A stretch of DNA of 6,937 nt from assembly GCA_050248375.1 (NCBI GenBank), contig JBFWSL010000201.1:1-6937 (forward strand). Reading direction: 5' to 3'. How positions within the stretch are numbered: the first letter of the stretch is position 1; the number at the start of each line of letters is the position of its first letter. Both the position numbers and the translations under genes were made by a program. The notes beneath the pieces were generated by a model. That model was not told the origin of the DNA. It did not search any database and saw only the letters and a list, made by a program, of their open reading frames with translations. Below, piece after piece: positions 1 through 6,508 of the stretch. Source of the DNA: JAYZVT01 sp050248375. Its GTDB lineage: Bacteria > Pseudomonadota > Alphaproteobacteria > Rhizobiales > Methyloligellaceae.

Positions 1-374
1 TCATCGGCCTGGCGGCGGGCCTCATCAGCTTCATCCCCTATATCGGACCCATCGTGGGCTTCGTCCTGGGCGGCGCCGTCGCGCTCGTGCAGTTCTGGCC
101 CGACTGGATACCCATAGCCGCCGTCATCGGCGTCTTCTTCCTCGGCCAGTTCCTGGAGGGCAATGTCCTCTCGCCCAAGATCGTCGGCGACAGGGTCCGG
201 CTGCATCCGGTGTGGCTGATGTTCGCCCTGTTCGTGTTCGGTTATCTGTTCGGCTTCGTGGGTATGCTCATCGCCGTCCCCGTCGCCGCCGTGATCGGCG
301 TGCTTGTGCGCTTCGCCCTGAAGACGTATCACGGCAGCAGGCTGTACGACGACCGCCCGCCGGCGAAGCCCTGA
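1..374 (+). CDS. AI-2E family transporter (PerM/TqsA-like), C-terminal part, cut by window edge
   Basis: This is the last 123 codons of a polytopic inner-membrane protein; the 5' end lies outside the window and the frame is open from base 3. The visible part has the family's conserved C-terminal features: FIPYIGP near visible residue 10, then a hydrophobic segment, then FLEGNVLSPKIVGD followed by LHPVWLMFALFVFG and GFVGMLIAVPVAA. About four membrane-spanning stretches can be seen, ending in a short charged tail. The family includes the E. coli AI-2 exporter TqsA, but most members have unknown or different substrates (some are linked to ion transport), so no substrate can be assigned. A GTG at 54 is internal to the conserved region and is not a start. 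hda begins 44 bases after the stop, so the two may share a transcript. Family assignment is secure; function is not. Confidence 0.9.
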   Translation, partial: IGLAAGLISFIPYIGPIVGFVLGGAVALVQFWPDWIPIAAVIGVFFLGQFLEGNVLSPKIVGDRVRLHPVWLMFALFVFGYLFGFVGMLIAVPVAAVIGVLVRFALKTYHGSRLYDDRPPAKP

Positions 375-418
375 ACCGGTCCGTCGCCGGCCGCGTTGAG
401 TACCGGAGTTGCTTGCCT

Positions 419-1105
419 ATGAGTGAGCAGTTGGCCTTCGACCTCCCGTTCCGTCCCGCCCTGGGCGCGGAGGATTTCCTCGTCAGCGACTGCAATGCCG
501 CCGCCGTCAGGCTGGTGGACCACTGGCCGCACTGGTCCTCTCCGGTGCACGTGATCTCGGGCCCGGCCGGCTCCGGCAAGTCGCATCTCGCCAATGTGTG
601 GCGCCTGAAGTCGGGCGGCGCGGCCGTGACGGCGCCGGAACTGGAGGCGCTGCTCCAGAACCGGCCGCTGCCCTTCAGGGCGGCCGTACTGGAGGATGCG
701 GACCGCGCAGGTTTCGACGAGAAAGCCCTGTTCCACTTCCTCAACCTGTCGCGCGAGGAAGGCTTCAGCGTGCTTCTGACCGCCCGCACCCCGCCGGCGC
801 GCATGCGGATCGGCCTGCCTGACCTGGCGTCGCGCCTGCGCTCCTTCCCCGTGGCGGCCATCGGCACGCCGGACGACGCGCTTCTGCGGGCGGTGCTGGT
901 GAAGCATTTCGCCGACCGCCAGGTGGATGTGGATCCCCAGGTCGTCGGCTACCTGACCGCCCGCATGGAACGGTCCATGAGTGCCGTCGCCACTCTGGTT
1001 TCCAGGCTCGACCGGGAAGCCCTGGGGCGCGGGGGACGCATTACCCGCCGCCTGGCCGCCGACGTGCTCGGAAATGGCGGGCCGCAGCAGCAGGACGAGG
1101 AATAA
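419..1105 (+). CDS. hda: HdaA/Hda, DnaA-related regulatory inactivator of replication initiation
   Basis: This 228-residue protein is a DnaA-like AAA+ ATPase without the C-terminal DNA-binding domain of DnaA, the usual build of Hda. Known role: bound to the DNA polymerase sliding clamp, Hda stimulates ATP hydrolysis by DnaA and so prevents re-initiation. Seen here: an N-terminal clamp-binding-like segment QLAFDLP (4-10), Walker A GPAGSGKS (48-55), a Walker B-like strand VLEDAD (90-95), a sensor-1 region LLTART (119-124), a box VII-like arginine at R139 in LASRLRSFP, and a sensor-2 arginine at R185 in RMERSMSA. The start ATG 419 is chosen because the clamp-binding segment follows at once and GGAG (405-408) lies 10 bases upstream. 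The frame is open further upstream, but that extension overlaps the preceding gene and looks like shadow sequence. A plain DnaA homologue of another role is less likely given the size and N-terminus. Confidence 0.9.
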   Translation: MSEQLAFDLPFRPALGAEDFLVSDCNAAAVRLVDHWPHWSSPVHVISGPAGSGKSHLANVWRLKSGGAAVTAPELEALLQNRPLPFRAAVLEDADRAGFDEKALFHFLNLSREEGFSVLLTARTPPARMRIGLPDLASRLRSFPVAAIGTPDDALLRAVLVKHFADRQVDVDPQVVGYLTARMERSMSAVATLVSRLDREALGRGGRITRRLAADVLGNGGPQQQDEE

Positions 1106-1126
1106 CTGGCCGAATTCCGCCAGTTT
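1102..1126 (+). terminator. Possible intrinsic terminator or 3' stem after hda
   Basis: An inverted repeat AACTGGC (1104-1110) and GCCAGTT (1119-1125) forms a perfect 7-bp stem with an 8-base loop. Two more A-T pairs are possible with one bulged base. Its left arm includes part of the TAA stop of hda. Only three T residues follow the stem, so as an intrinsic terminator it would be weak; it may instead be a 3'-protecting stem or chance. Confidence 0.35.
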
Positions 1127-1193
1127 ATGGCTGCCGATCCTTCAGCCTCTGTTTACGGCAAAACCCTCGCGCCATTGATTATGTAGGCCACCT

Positions 1194-1227
1194 TCGTCAT
1201 ACCAGTCTCACAGGCTGGACGCAGAAT
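1194..1227 (+). promoter_or_regulatory. Weak Pho-box-like element with a -10-like hexamer, upstream of ppk1
   Basis: Two 7-base units, TCGTCAT (1194-1200) and GTCTCAC (1205-1211), are separated by four bases. Each matches five of seven positions of the PhoB-binding unit CTGTCAT. The hexamer CAGAAT (1222-1227) follows 10 bases later and matches four of six -10 positions, about the spacing of PhoB-dependent promoters. Polyphosphate kinase genes are under PhoB control in several bacteria, which makes the site plausible. The match is weak enough to be chance and is offered only as a candidate. Confidence 0.22.
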
Positions 1228-1320
1228 GCCTGTATGGATGTACAGGGAACGGGCGGACCGCTGCCGGGCGACGCGGCATGGCGTCTCTTCTGGCGCTGGT
1301 GGACCCCCGAGGCAGGAACG

Positions 1321-3510
1321 ATGAACGCAGACGCAGCCTATGCGCGCCCGGAGGCCGACGCCCCCGAGACACCGCCGGCCATCCCGGCGGGTTCGCCGCT
1401 GCGCTTCTTCAACCGCGAGCTGTCCTGGCTGCAATTCAACCAGCGGGTGCTGGAGGAGTCGGGCAATCCGCGCCATCCGCTGCTGGAGCGCCTGCGCTTC
1501 CTGTCCATTTCCGCCAGCAATCTCGACGAGTTCTACATGGTCCGCGTGGCGGGCCTGCGCGGCCAGGTGCGCGCCGGCATCGAGACGCCGAGCCAGGACG
1601 GACTGACCCCGGCCGAGCAGCTCGAGCGCATCGGCGCCTTCGTCGCCGAACTCGCCGACGAGCAGCAGGAGCGCTGGGTGGCGCTCGACCGCGAGCTCAC
1701 CGCCGCCGGCATCCACGTGGTCGGCACGTCGGAACTGTCACAGGGCGAGCTGGACTGGCTGGAGGATATCTTTCTCAAGCACATCTTCCCGGTCCTCACG
1801 CCCATCGCCGTCGATCCGGCGCATCCGTTTCCGTTCATCCCGACCGGCGGCCTGACGCTCGGCCTCGACCTCTACCGGCAGCGCGACGACCGCTCCATGT
1901 TCGCGCTGCTGCCGATCCCCTCGCAGCTCGACCGCTTCATGCGGCTGCCCGCGGACCTCTCGTCCGGCGGCGGGCCGGGCCGTGTGCGCTTCATCAAGCT
2001 TGAGACGGTGGTCGGCCATTTCGTCTACATGCTGTTCAACGGCTTCGAGACCCGCAGCCAGGGCCTGTTCCGCGTCGTGCGCGACAGCGAGGTGGAAATC
2101 CAGGAGGAAGCGGAGGACCTTACCCGGCTGTTCGAATCCGCGCTCAAGCGCCGCCGCCGCGGCTCCGTCATCCGGCTCGAAATCGAGGCGTCGATGCCCG
2201 AGGGCCTGCAGAAATTCGTGTCCGAGGAACTGGAGGTCGGCGATCGCGAGGTGTCGATCCGCAAGGGTCTCATCGGCCTGGCCGACACCGCCCAGCTCAT
2301 CGTGGCCGACCGGCCGGACCTGCGCTTCGAGCCCTTCAACAGCCGCTTTCCGGAGCGCATCCGCGACAGCGGTGGCGATTGCTTCGCCGCCATCCGGCAG
2401 AAGGACCTGGTGGTGCACCACCCCTACGAATCCTTCGACGTGGTTCTCCAGTTCCTGAAGCAGGCCGCCGCCGACCCGGACGTGGTCGCCATCAAGTGGA
2501 CGCTGTACCGCACGTCCAAGGGTTCGCCCATCATCCAGGCGCTGAAGGAAGCGGCCGAGGCCGGCAAGTCCGTCACCGCCGTCGTGGAACTCAAGGCGCG
2601 CTTCGACGAGGAAGCCAACATCAAATGGGCCCGCGACCTGGAAAGCGCGGGCGTCCATGTCGTGTTCGGATTCCTGGAATTGAAGACCCACGCCAAACTG
2701 AGCCAGATCGTGCGCAGGGAAGGAGGGGAGTTGAAGAGCTACTGCCATATCGGCACCGGCAACTACCACCCGGTCACCGCGCGGCTCTACACGGACCTGT
2801 CCTTCTTCACCGCCGACCCGACCATAGCCCGCGACGTCACCCGGGTGTTCAACTTCGTGACCGGCTACGCCGAACCGGCCGACCTGGAGGTCATGGCCGC
2901 GTCGCCCTTCGGCCTGCGCGCCCGCGTCCTCGACCATATCCACGAGGAAATGTACCACGCCCGGTCCGGCCGCCCGGCCGCTATCTGGATGAAGATGAAC
3001 TCGCTGGTCGATCCCGAGATCATCGACGCGCTCTACGAGGCGAGCGGCGCCGGCGTGCAGATCGACCTGGTCGTGCGCGGCATCTGCTGCCTGCGCCCCG
3101 GCCTGCCCGGCCTGTCGGAGAACATCCGCGTCAAGAGCATCATCGGCCGCTTCCTCGAGCACGCGCGCATCTACTGTTTTGGCTCGGGCCATGGGCTTCC
3201 ACATCCCAAGGCTTCGGTCTATATCAGTTCCGCGGACATGATGCCGCGCAACCTGGACCGGCGCGTCGAGGCCATGACCCCGATCATGAACCCGACCGTG
3301 CACGAGCAGATCCTGGACCAGATCATGGTTGCGAATCTGAAGGACAACCTGCAGAGCTGGCGAATTCTCAGTGACGGCACGTCCCGGCACGTGCGTCCCG
3401 CGGAGGGGGAGGAACCCTTCAGCGCCCAGGAGTATTTCATGACCAATCCGAGTCTTTCCGGACGCGGAGAAGCCCTGAAGGAAAGCGTGCCGCGGCGCTT
3501 CTCGCGGTAG
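1321..3510 (+). CDS. ppk1: Polyphosphate kinase 1 (PPK1)
   Basis: This 729-residue enzyme reversibly transfers the terminal phosphate of ATP onto inorganic polyphosphate. The motifs of E. coli PPK1 are all present at one constant offset of 22 residues: N67 in SNLDEF (E. coli N45, nucleotide site), R397 and R427 (R375 and R405, metal/phosphate ligands), the phosphorylated histidine H457 in LKTHAK (H435), Y490 (Y468), R586 in VVRGICC (R564) and H614 in RFLEHARI (H592). E. coli numbering is from memory, but the constant offset from residue 67 to 614 argues for an intact, indel-free catalytic core. Domain order is N-terminal (RELSWLQFN, 32-40), head domain, then the two phospholipase D-like C-terminal domains. 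ATG 1321 is preferred over in-frame ATG 1234: GAGG (1309-1312) lies 8 bases upstream, and the extra 29 residues from 1234 look unlike the family and have no good ribosome site. ppx follows closely. Confidence 0.96.
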   Translation: MNADAAYARPEADAPETPPAIPAGSPLRFFNRELSWLQFNQRVLEESGNPRHPLLERLRFLSISASNLDEFYMVRVAGLRGQVRAGIETPSQDGLTPAEQLERIGAFVAELADEQQERWVALDRELTAAGIHVVGTSELSQGELDWLEDIFLKHIFPVLTPIAVDPAHPFPFIPTGGLTLGLDLYRQRDDRSMFALLPIPSQLDRFMRLPADLSSGGGPGRVRFIKLETVVGHFVYMLFNGFETRSQGLFRVVRDSEVEIQEEAEDLTRLFESALKRRRRGSVIRLEIEASMPEGLQKFVSEELEVGDREVSIRKGLIGLADTAQLIVADRPDLRFEPFNSRFPERIRDSGGDCFAAIRQKDLVVHHPYESFDVVLQFLKQAAADPDVVAIKWTLYRTSKGSPIIQALKEAAEAGKSVTAVVELKARFDEEANIKWARDLESAGVHVVFGFLELKTHAKLSQIVRREGGELKSYCHIGTGNYHPVTARLYTDLSFFTADPTIARDVTRVFNFVTGYAEPADLEVMAASPFGLRARVLDHIHEEMYHARSGRPAAIWMKMNSLVDPEIIDALYEASGAGVQIDLVVRGICCLRPGLPGLSENIRVKSIIGRFLEHARIYCFGSGHGLPHPKASVYISSADMMPRNLDRRVEAMTPIMNPTVHEQILDQIMVANLKDNLQSWRILSDGTSRHVRPAEGEEPFSAQEYFMTNPSLSGRGEALKESVPRRFSR

Positions 3511-3512
3511 GC

Positions 3513-3518
3513 GGGAGA
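3513..3518 (+). promoter_or_regulatory. Ribosome binding site supporting a CTG start for ppx
   Basis: GGGAGA lies just after the ppk1 stop. Its GGAG core (3514-3517) ends 8 bases before CTG 3526, a good spacing. A stronger-looking AGGAGG at 3544-3549 has no usable start codon at a suitable distance: the in-frame codons after it are CTT, ATC, GAC and GGA. So the first site fits best. Confidence 0.45.
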
Positions 3519-3525
3519 TCGGCAA

Positions 3526-5100
3526 CTGCTGAAGCCATCGATCAGGAGGCTTATCGACGGACAGACCGAGGCGCCTGTCGCGGTCGTCGATATCGGCTCC
3601 AACTCCGTCCGCCTCGTCGTCTACGAGGGCATGCGGCGCAGCCTCGTGCCCCTGTTCAACGAGAAGGTGCTGTGCGGTCTCGGCCGCTCCCTCGCCACCA
3701 GGGGCCGGCTGGACGAAGACGCGGTCGCGCGGGCGCTGGAGGCGCTGACCCGTTTCCGCGCGCTCTCCGACCAGATCGGGGCCGGGCGGCTCCATGTCGT
3801 CGCCACCGCCGCCGCCCGCGAAGCCTCCAACGGGGCTGAATTCATCGCCCGCGCCGAGGCGGTATGCCGTGTGCCCATCTCCGTGCTGTCCGGCGAGAGC
3901 GAGGCCGAACTGGCCGCGGCGGGCATCATGGCCGGCTTCCACCGGCCCGACGGGCTGGCGGGCGATCTCGGCGGCGGCAGCCTCGAGGTCATCGACATCA
4001 GGGACGGCGAGCGCCAGGGAGGCGTGACGCTGCCGCTTGGCGGCCTGCGGCTGATCGATTCCTCCGGCGGCAGCCTCAAGAAGGCGGCCAGAATGGTGGA
4101 TGAGGCCCTGGACGGCGTGGACCTGCTCAAAGGTGGCGCCGGACGTACCTTCTACGCCATCGGCGGCACCTGGCGCGCGGTCGCCCGGCTGCACATGAGC
4201 CGCCGCGACTATCCGCTCAACGTCATGCACGGCTACCGCCTGTCCGCCGCCGAGGCGATCAGCTTCGCCCATCTGCTCGACCACCTGTCGCCTTCCTCCA
4301 TGGCCGGTGTCCGCGCCATCGCCAAGGCCCGCCGCGAGACGGTGCCCTACGGCGCGCTGGTGCTGGAGCGCCTCCTCAGGCGCACGAAGTCGTCGGAGGT
4401 GGTCGTCTCCGTCTATGGCCTGCGCGAGGGCCTGATCTATTCCATGCTGTCGCAGGCCGAGCGGGCGAAGGACCCGCTGCTGTCGGCCTGCGAGGAACTG
4501 GCCCGCATGCGTTCGCGCTCCCTCGACCACGCGCGCGAACTGTGCCGCTGGACCGACGCCCTGTTCCAGGGTCCGGGGCCGCACGAGACCCCGGCCCAGC
4601 GCCGCCTGCGCCATGCCGCCTGCCTGGTTTCCGACATCGGCTGGCGCGCCCATCCGGACTATCGCGGCGAGCAGAGCCTCAACATCATCGCCCATGCCGA
4701 CTTCGCCGGCATCGACCATCCCGGCCGCGCCTTCCTGGCGCTCGCCATCTTCTTCCGCCATGAGGGCCTGGTGAAGGAGGAACTGTCGCCGCGCATCAGC
4801 GAACTGGCGGACGAAACCCTGTTCAAGCGCGCCCGCATCGTGGGCACCGCCGTGCGTGCCGCCCATATGCTCGCCGCCGGCATGCCGGGGGTCATCGACA
4901 AGGTCCAGCCCTTTTACGAGGGTGGCAGGCTGGTGCTGCCGCTGATGGGAAAATACGCGGACCTCTATGGCGAAAGGCTCGACCGCCGCTTCGCCTCGCT
5001 CGCCCGCGAGCTTGGCATGGGTTACGAGATCCGCCGCGCGGGAGAGAACAGCGGTGGCGGCGCCTACGCGTCTTCCGGACGCGACCGCGCCACCGCCTGA
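3526..5100 (+). CDS. ppx: Exopolyphosphatase, Ppx/GppA family; start codon probably CTG
   Basis: The enzyme removes phosphate from polyphosphate chain ends; the family also includes pppGpp phosphohydrolases (GppA), which sequence alone does not fully separate, but the place beside ppk1 favours Ppx. It is an ASKHA-fold protein: phosphate-1 motif DIGSNS (22-27), the family's acidic region SGESEAEL (122-129), phosphate-2 motif DLGGGSLE (147-154), and AIGGTWRA (211-218). A C-terminal HD-like helical domain follows, with SDIGWRAHPDYR (369-380). The length of 524 residues fits the long, two-domain form (E. coli PPX is about 513). The start is the odd part: between the ppk1 stop and ATG 3631 there is no ATG, GTG or TTG in any frame, and ATG 3631 would remove the phosphate-1 motif. 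CTG 3526 (or 3529), with GGAG 8 bases upstream, gives a short leader before the domain, as in relatives. The 3' end overlaps rnd on the other strand by 37 bases. Confidence 0.9.
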   Translation: MLKPSIRRLIDGQTEAPVAVVDIGSNSVRLVVYEGMRRSLVPLFNEKVLCGLGRSLATRGRLDEDAVARALEALTRFRALSDQIGAGRLHVVATAAAREASNGAEFIARAEAVCRVPISVLSGESEAELAAAGIMAGFHRPDGLAGDLGGGSLEVIDIRDGERQGGVTLPLGGLRLIDSSGGSLKKAARMVDEALDGVDLLKGGAGRTFYAIGGTWRAVARLHMSRRDYPLNVMHGYRLSAAEAISFAHLLDHLSPSSMAGVRAIAKARRETVPYGALVLERLLRRTKSSEVVVSVYGLREGLIYSMLSQAERAKDPLLSACEELARMRSRSLDHARELCRWTDALFQGPGPHETPAQRRLRHAACLVSDIGWRAHPDYRGEQSLNIIAHADFAGIDHPGRAFLALAIFFRHEGLVKEELSPRISELADETLFKRARIVGTAVRAAHMLAAGMPGVIDKVQPFYEGGRLVLPLMGKYADLYGERLDRRFASLARELGMGYEIRRAGENSGGGAYASSGRDRATA

Positions 5101-6305
5101 TAGGCGCCGGCCTCGACGGTCATTCCGGCCGTCCGCGCGCTTTCGGACGCGCCCTTGGGATCGGGCACCGTGGTCACCTGTCCGTCGCGGATGGCCAGCG
5201 CCAGTTCGCCCCGCTTCAGCCTCAGCGCGTCATCGCCGAACAGCTTGCGCCGCCAGCCCTTGAGGGCCGGGACGTCCGCCTCCTTCTCGCGCACGATCCG
5301 CTCCAGGTCGTCGCCGGTGGCCAGCAGCTTGGGCGCGACCCCGTGCCTCGCCGCGGCCGATTTCAGCAGCACCCGTAGCAGGTCGAGGATCGCCGTCTCC
5401 GAACTGTTCAGCGGCTCCAGCCGCTCGAAGCGCGGGACGGTGGACATGTCGCGCTTCAGGCCTCGCGCCACCGCCTCCAGCACCGCCCGTCCGCGCGAGG
5501 AGCGCGAGAAGCCCCTGTGCAGCGAGCGCAGCGAATCCAGCTCCGCTTCGCTTTCCGGCGCCTGCTGGGCGATGTCCTGGATGGCCTCGTCCTTGAGGAC
5601 GCGGCGGCGCGGCACGTCCTGCTCCTGCGCCTCGCGCTCGCGCCAGTCGGCCAGCTCCATCATGATGGCGAAGGCCTTTCGCGACTTGCCCCGTATCTTC
5701 AGCCGCTGCCATGCCAGCTCGGGATGCTGCTCGTAGGTGGCGGTGTCGGTCAGCACGGCCATTTCCTCGTCCAGCCACCGGGCGCGGCCCGACTGCGCCA
5801 GTTGCCGCTGCAGCAGCGGGAACAGGTCGCGCAGATAGGTCACGTCGCCGAGCGCGTAGTGGAGTTGCTTGTCGGACAGGGGGCGGCGGCTCCAGTCGGT
5901 GAATCGGGAGGTCTTGTCCAGGTCGCGCTTCAGCAGCTTCTTCACCAGCATGCCGTAGCTGACCGATTCCCCGAATCCGCACACCATGGCCGCGATCTGG
6001 CTGTCGAACAGGGGATGCGGGATCACGCCGGCCATGTGGTGGACGATTTCCACGTCCTGCCGGGCCGCGTGGAACACCTTCAGCACGCGCTCGTTGGCCA
6101 TCAGGTCGAAGAAGGGTTTCAGGTCCAGCCCCGGGGCCATGGCGTCCACCAGGGCCTCGTCGCCGCCGCCCGCCATCTGGATCAGGCACAGCTTGGGCCA
6201 GAACGTGGTTTCCCGCATGAATTCCGTGTCCACCGCCACGAAATCGCAGGTAGCCAGACGGCCGCACAGTGCGGCCAACTCGGTACTTTCGGTCACGACT
6301 TTCAT
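5064..6305 (-). CDS. rnd: Ribonuclease D (3'-5' exoribonuclease, DEDDy type with HRDC domain)
   Basis: This 413-residue protein is a 3'-5' exoribonuclease acting in 3' trimming of tRNA precursors and other stable RNAs. The three exonuclease motifs of the DEDDy class are intact: D26 and E28 in VDTEFMRE, D84 in HAARQDVEI, and Y150 with D154 in YALGDVTYL. The FDSQIAAM and RFTDWSRRPLS stretches between them are typical of RNase D. An HRDC domain covers about residues 195-290 (from the LAWQRLK region through LHRGFSR), followed by a second C-terminal helical region and a tail. ATG at 6305 is chosen because AGGAG (6315 to 6311 on this strand) lies 5 bases upstream and the domain starts at residue 3; the frame is open further upstream but the added residues look like noise. 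The last 12 codons and stop overlap the end of ppx, convergent. From memory, many alphaproteobacteria carry rnd in the same direction as ppk-ppx, so the orientation here may be derived. Confidence 0.95.
   Translation of the reverse strand: MKVVTESTELAALCGRLATCDFVAVDTEFMRETTFWPKLCLIQMAGGGDEALVDAMAPGLDLKPFFDLMANERVLKVFHAARQDVEIVHHMAGVIPHPLFDSQIAAMVCGFGESVSYGMLVKKLLKRDLDKTSRFTDWSRRPLSDKQLHYALGDVTYLRDLFPLLQRQLAQSGRARWLDEEMAVLTDTATYEQHPELAWQRLKIRGKSRKAFAIMMELADWREREAQEQDVPRRRVLKDEAIQDIAQQAPESEAELDSLRSLHRGFSRSSRGRAVLEAVARGLKRDMSTVPRFERLEPLNSSETAILDLLRVLLKSAAARHGVAPKLLATGDDLERIVREKEADVPALKGWRRKLFGDDALRLKRGELALAIRDGQVTTVPDPKGASESARTAGMTVEAGAYQAVARSRPEDA
5115..5133. other. Inverted repeat just beyond the ppx stop, inside rnd
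   Basis: GACGGTC (5115-5121) and GGCCGTC (5127-5133) form a 7-bp stem with one G-U pair in the ppx transcript and a 5-base loop. It lies 15 bases after the ppx stop and could stabilise or end the ppx transcript, but no T tract follows and it is also rnd coding sequence, so it may be incidental. Confidence 0.2.
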
Positions 6306-6310
6306 TGCCG

Positions 6311-6315
6311 CTCCT
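6311..6315 (-). promoter_or_regulatory. Ribosome binding site of rnd
   Basis: AGGAG on the minus strand, five bases before the ATG ending at 6305. It decides the start among several possible upstream in-frame codons. Confidence 0.65.
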
Positions 6316-6400
6316 ATAGCGCAAGCCGGGCCTGCTTGTCGCCGGTTGCCGTCGCCCGGGACACGATTTTGCACATTGAGGGGCGATGTGGCCGAAAACT

Positions 6401-6422
6401 CCGGAATTTCTGCGGTTTCCGG
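6401..6422. repeat. Inverted repeat in the rnd / membrane protein intergenic region
   Basis: CCGGAA (6401-6406) and TTCCGG (6417-6422) are perfect complements around a 10-base spacer. It could be an operator or a hairpin. A shorter repeat, GCGCG (6422-6426) and CGCGC (6430-6434), abuts it. In GC-rich DNA, short repeats of this kind arise often by chance. Confidence 0.3.
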
Positions 6423-6447
6423 CGCGTTTCGCGCTTGGCACGCCACG

Positions 6448-6463
6448 GTTCCCGGGAGGGAAC
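6448..6463 (+). other. Hairpin with a GNRA-type tetraloop in the leader of the right-hand AI-2E gene
   Basis: GTTCCC (6448-6453) and GGGAAC (6458-6463) pair perfectly around the loop GGGA, which fits the GNRA tetraloop pattern. It lies 45 bases upstream of the GTG start and, if transcribed, would be a stable small stem. Confidence 0.35.
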
Positions 6464-6469
6464 GGACCC

Positions 6470-6491
6470 GCCCGGCATGCGTTTGCCGGGC
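6470..6491 (+). other. Perfect 8-bp hairpin directly before the ribosome binding site
   Basis: GCCCGGCA (6470-6477) and TGCCGGGC (6484-6491) form a perfect, GC-rich stem with a 6-base loop. The stem ends at the base before the Shine-Dalgarno tract. It may keep the ribosome site accessible, act as an operator, or take part in translational control. Confidence 0.4.
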
Positions 6492-6500
6492 AGGAGGAGG
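6492..6500 (+). promoter_or_regulatory. Strong ribosome binding site for the right-hand AI-2E gene
   Basis: AGGAGGAGG contains two overlapping perfect Shine-Dalgarno cores and ends 8 bases before GTG 6509. It fixes that GTG as the start. Confidence 0.75.
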
Positions 6501-6508
6501 TTCCGATC

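Noticed and set aside
1153..1200. A tiny minus-strand frame encoding MTKVAYIINGARVLP.
   Set aside because: It looks protein-like for a few residues, but it has no ribosome site upstream, ends after 15 residues, and lies in the ppk1 leader where no product is expected.
1234..1320. An upstream in-frame ATG that would extend ppk1 by 29 residues.
   Set aside because: There is no Shine-Dalgarno at a good distance, and the W- and G-rich extension is unlike the N-terminus of the family. ATG 1321 has both a ribosome site and the expected protein length.
3456..3466. The 11-mer TTCCGGACGCG near the 3' end of ppk1, repeated at 5073-5083 near the 3' end of ppx.
   Set aside because: Several repeated 11-mers are expected by chance in a 7-kb GC-rich sequence, and no longer similarity surrounds the two copies.
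3544..3549. A perfect AGGAGG after the ppk1 stop, first taken as the ppx ribosome site.
   Set aside because: No ATG, GTG, TTG or CTG follows at a usable distance. The only near-start is ATC three bases away, which is too close and too rare a start codon.
1738..4866. A minus-strand open frame of 1042 codons running opposite ppk1 and ppx.
   Set aside because: Its translation is rich in H, G, A, R and D and has no recognisable domain. It covers two well-supported genes on the other strand, including the boundary between them. Long antisense open frames are expected where third positions are mostly G/C.
6313..6342. A possible minus-strand promoter for rnd: GCGACA (6342-6337) and TATAGG (6318-6313), 18 bases apart.
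   Set aside because: The -10-like hexamer overlaps the clear ribosome site, so it would imply a leaderless mRNA and make the AGGAG useless. With only 8 of 12 consensus positions matched, chance is the simpler explanation.
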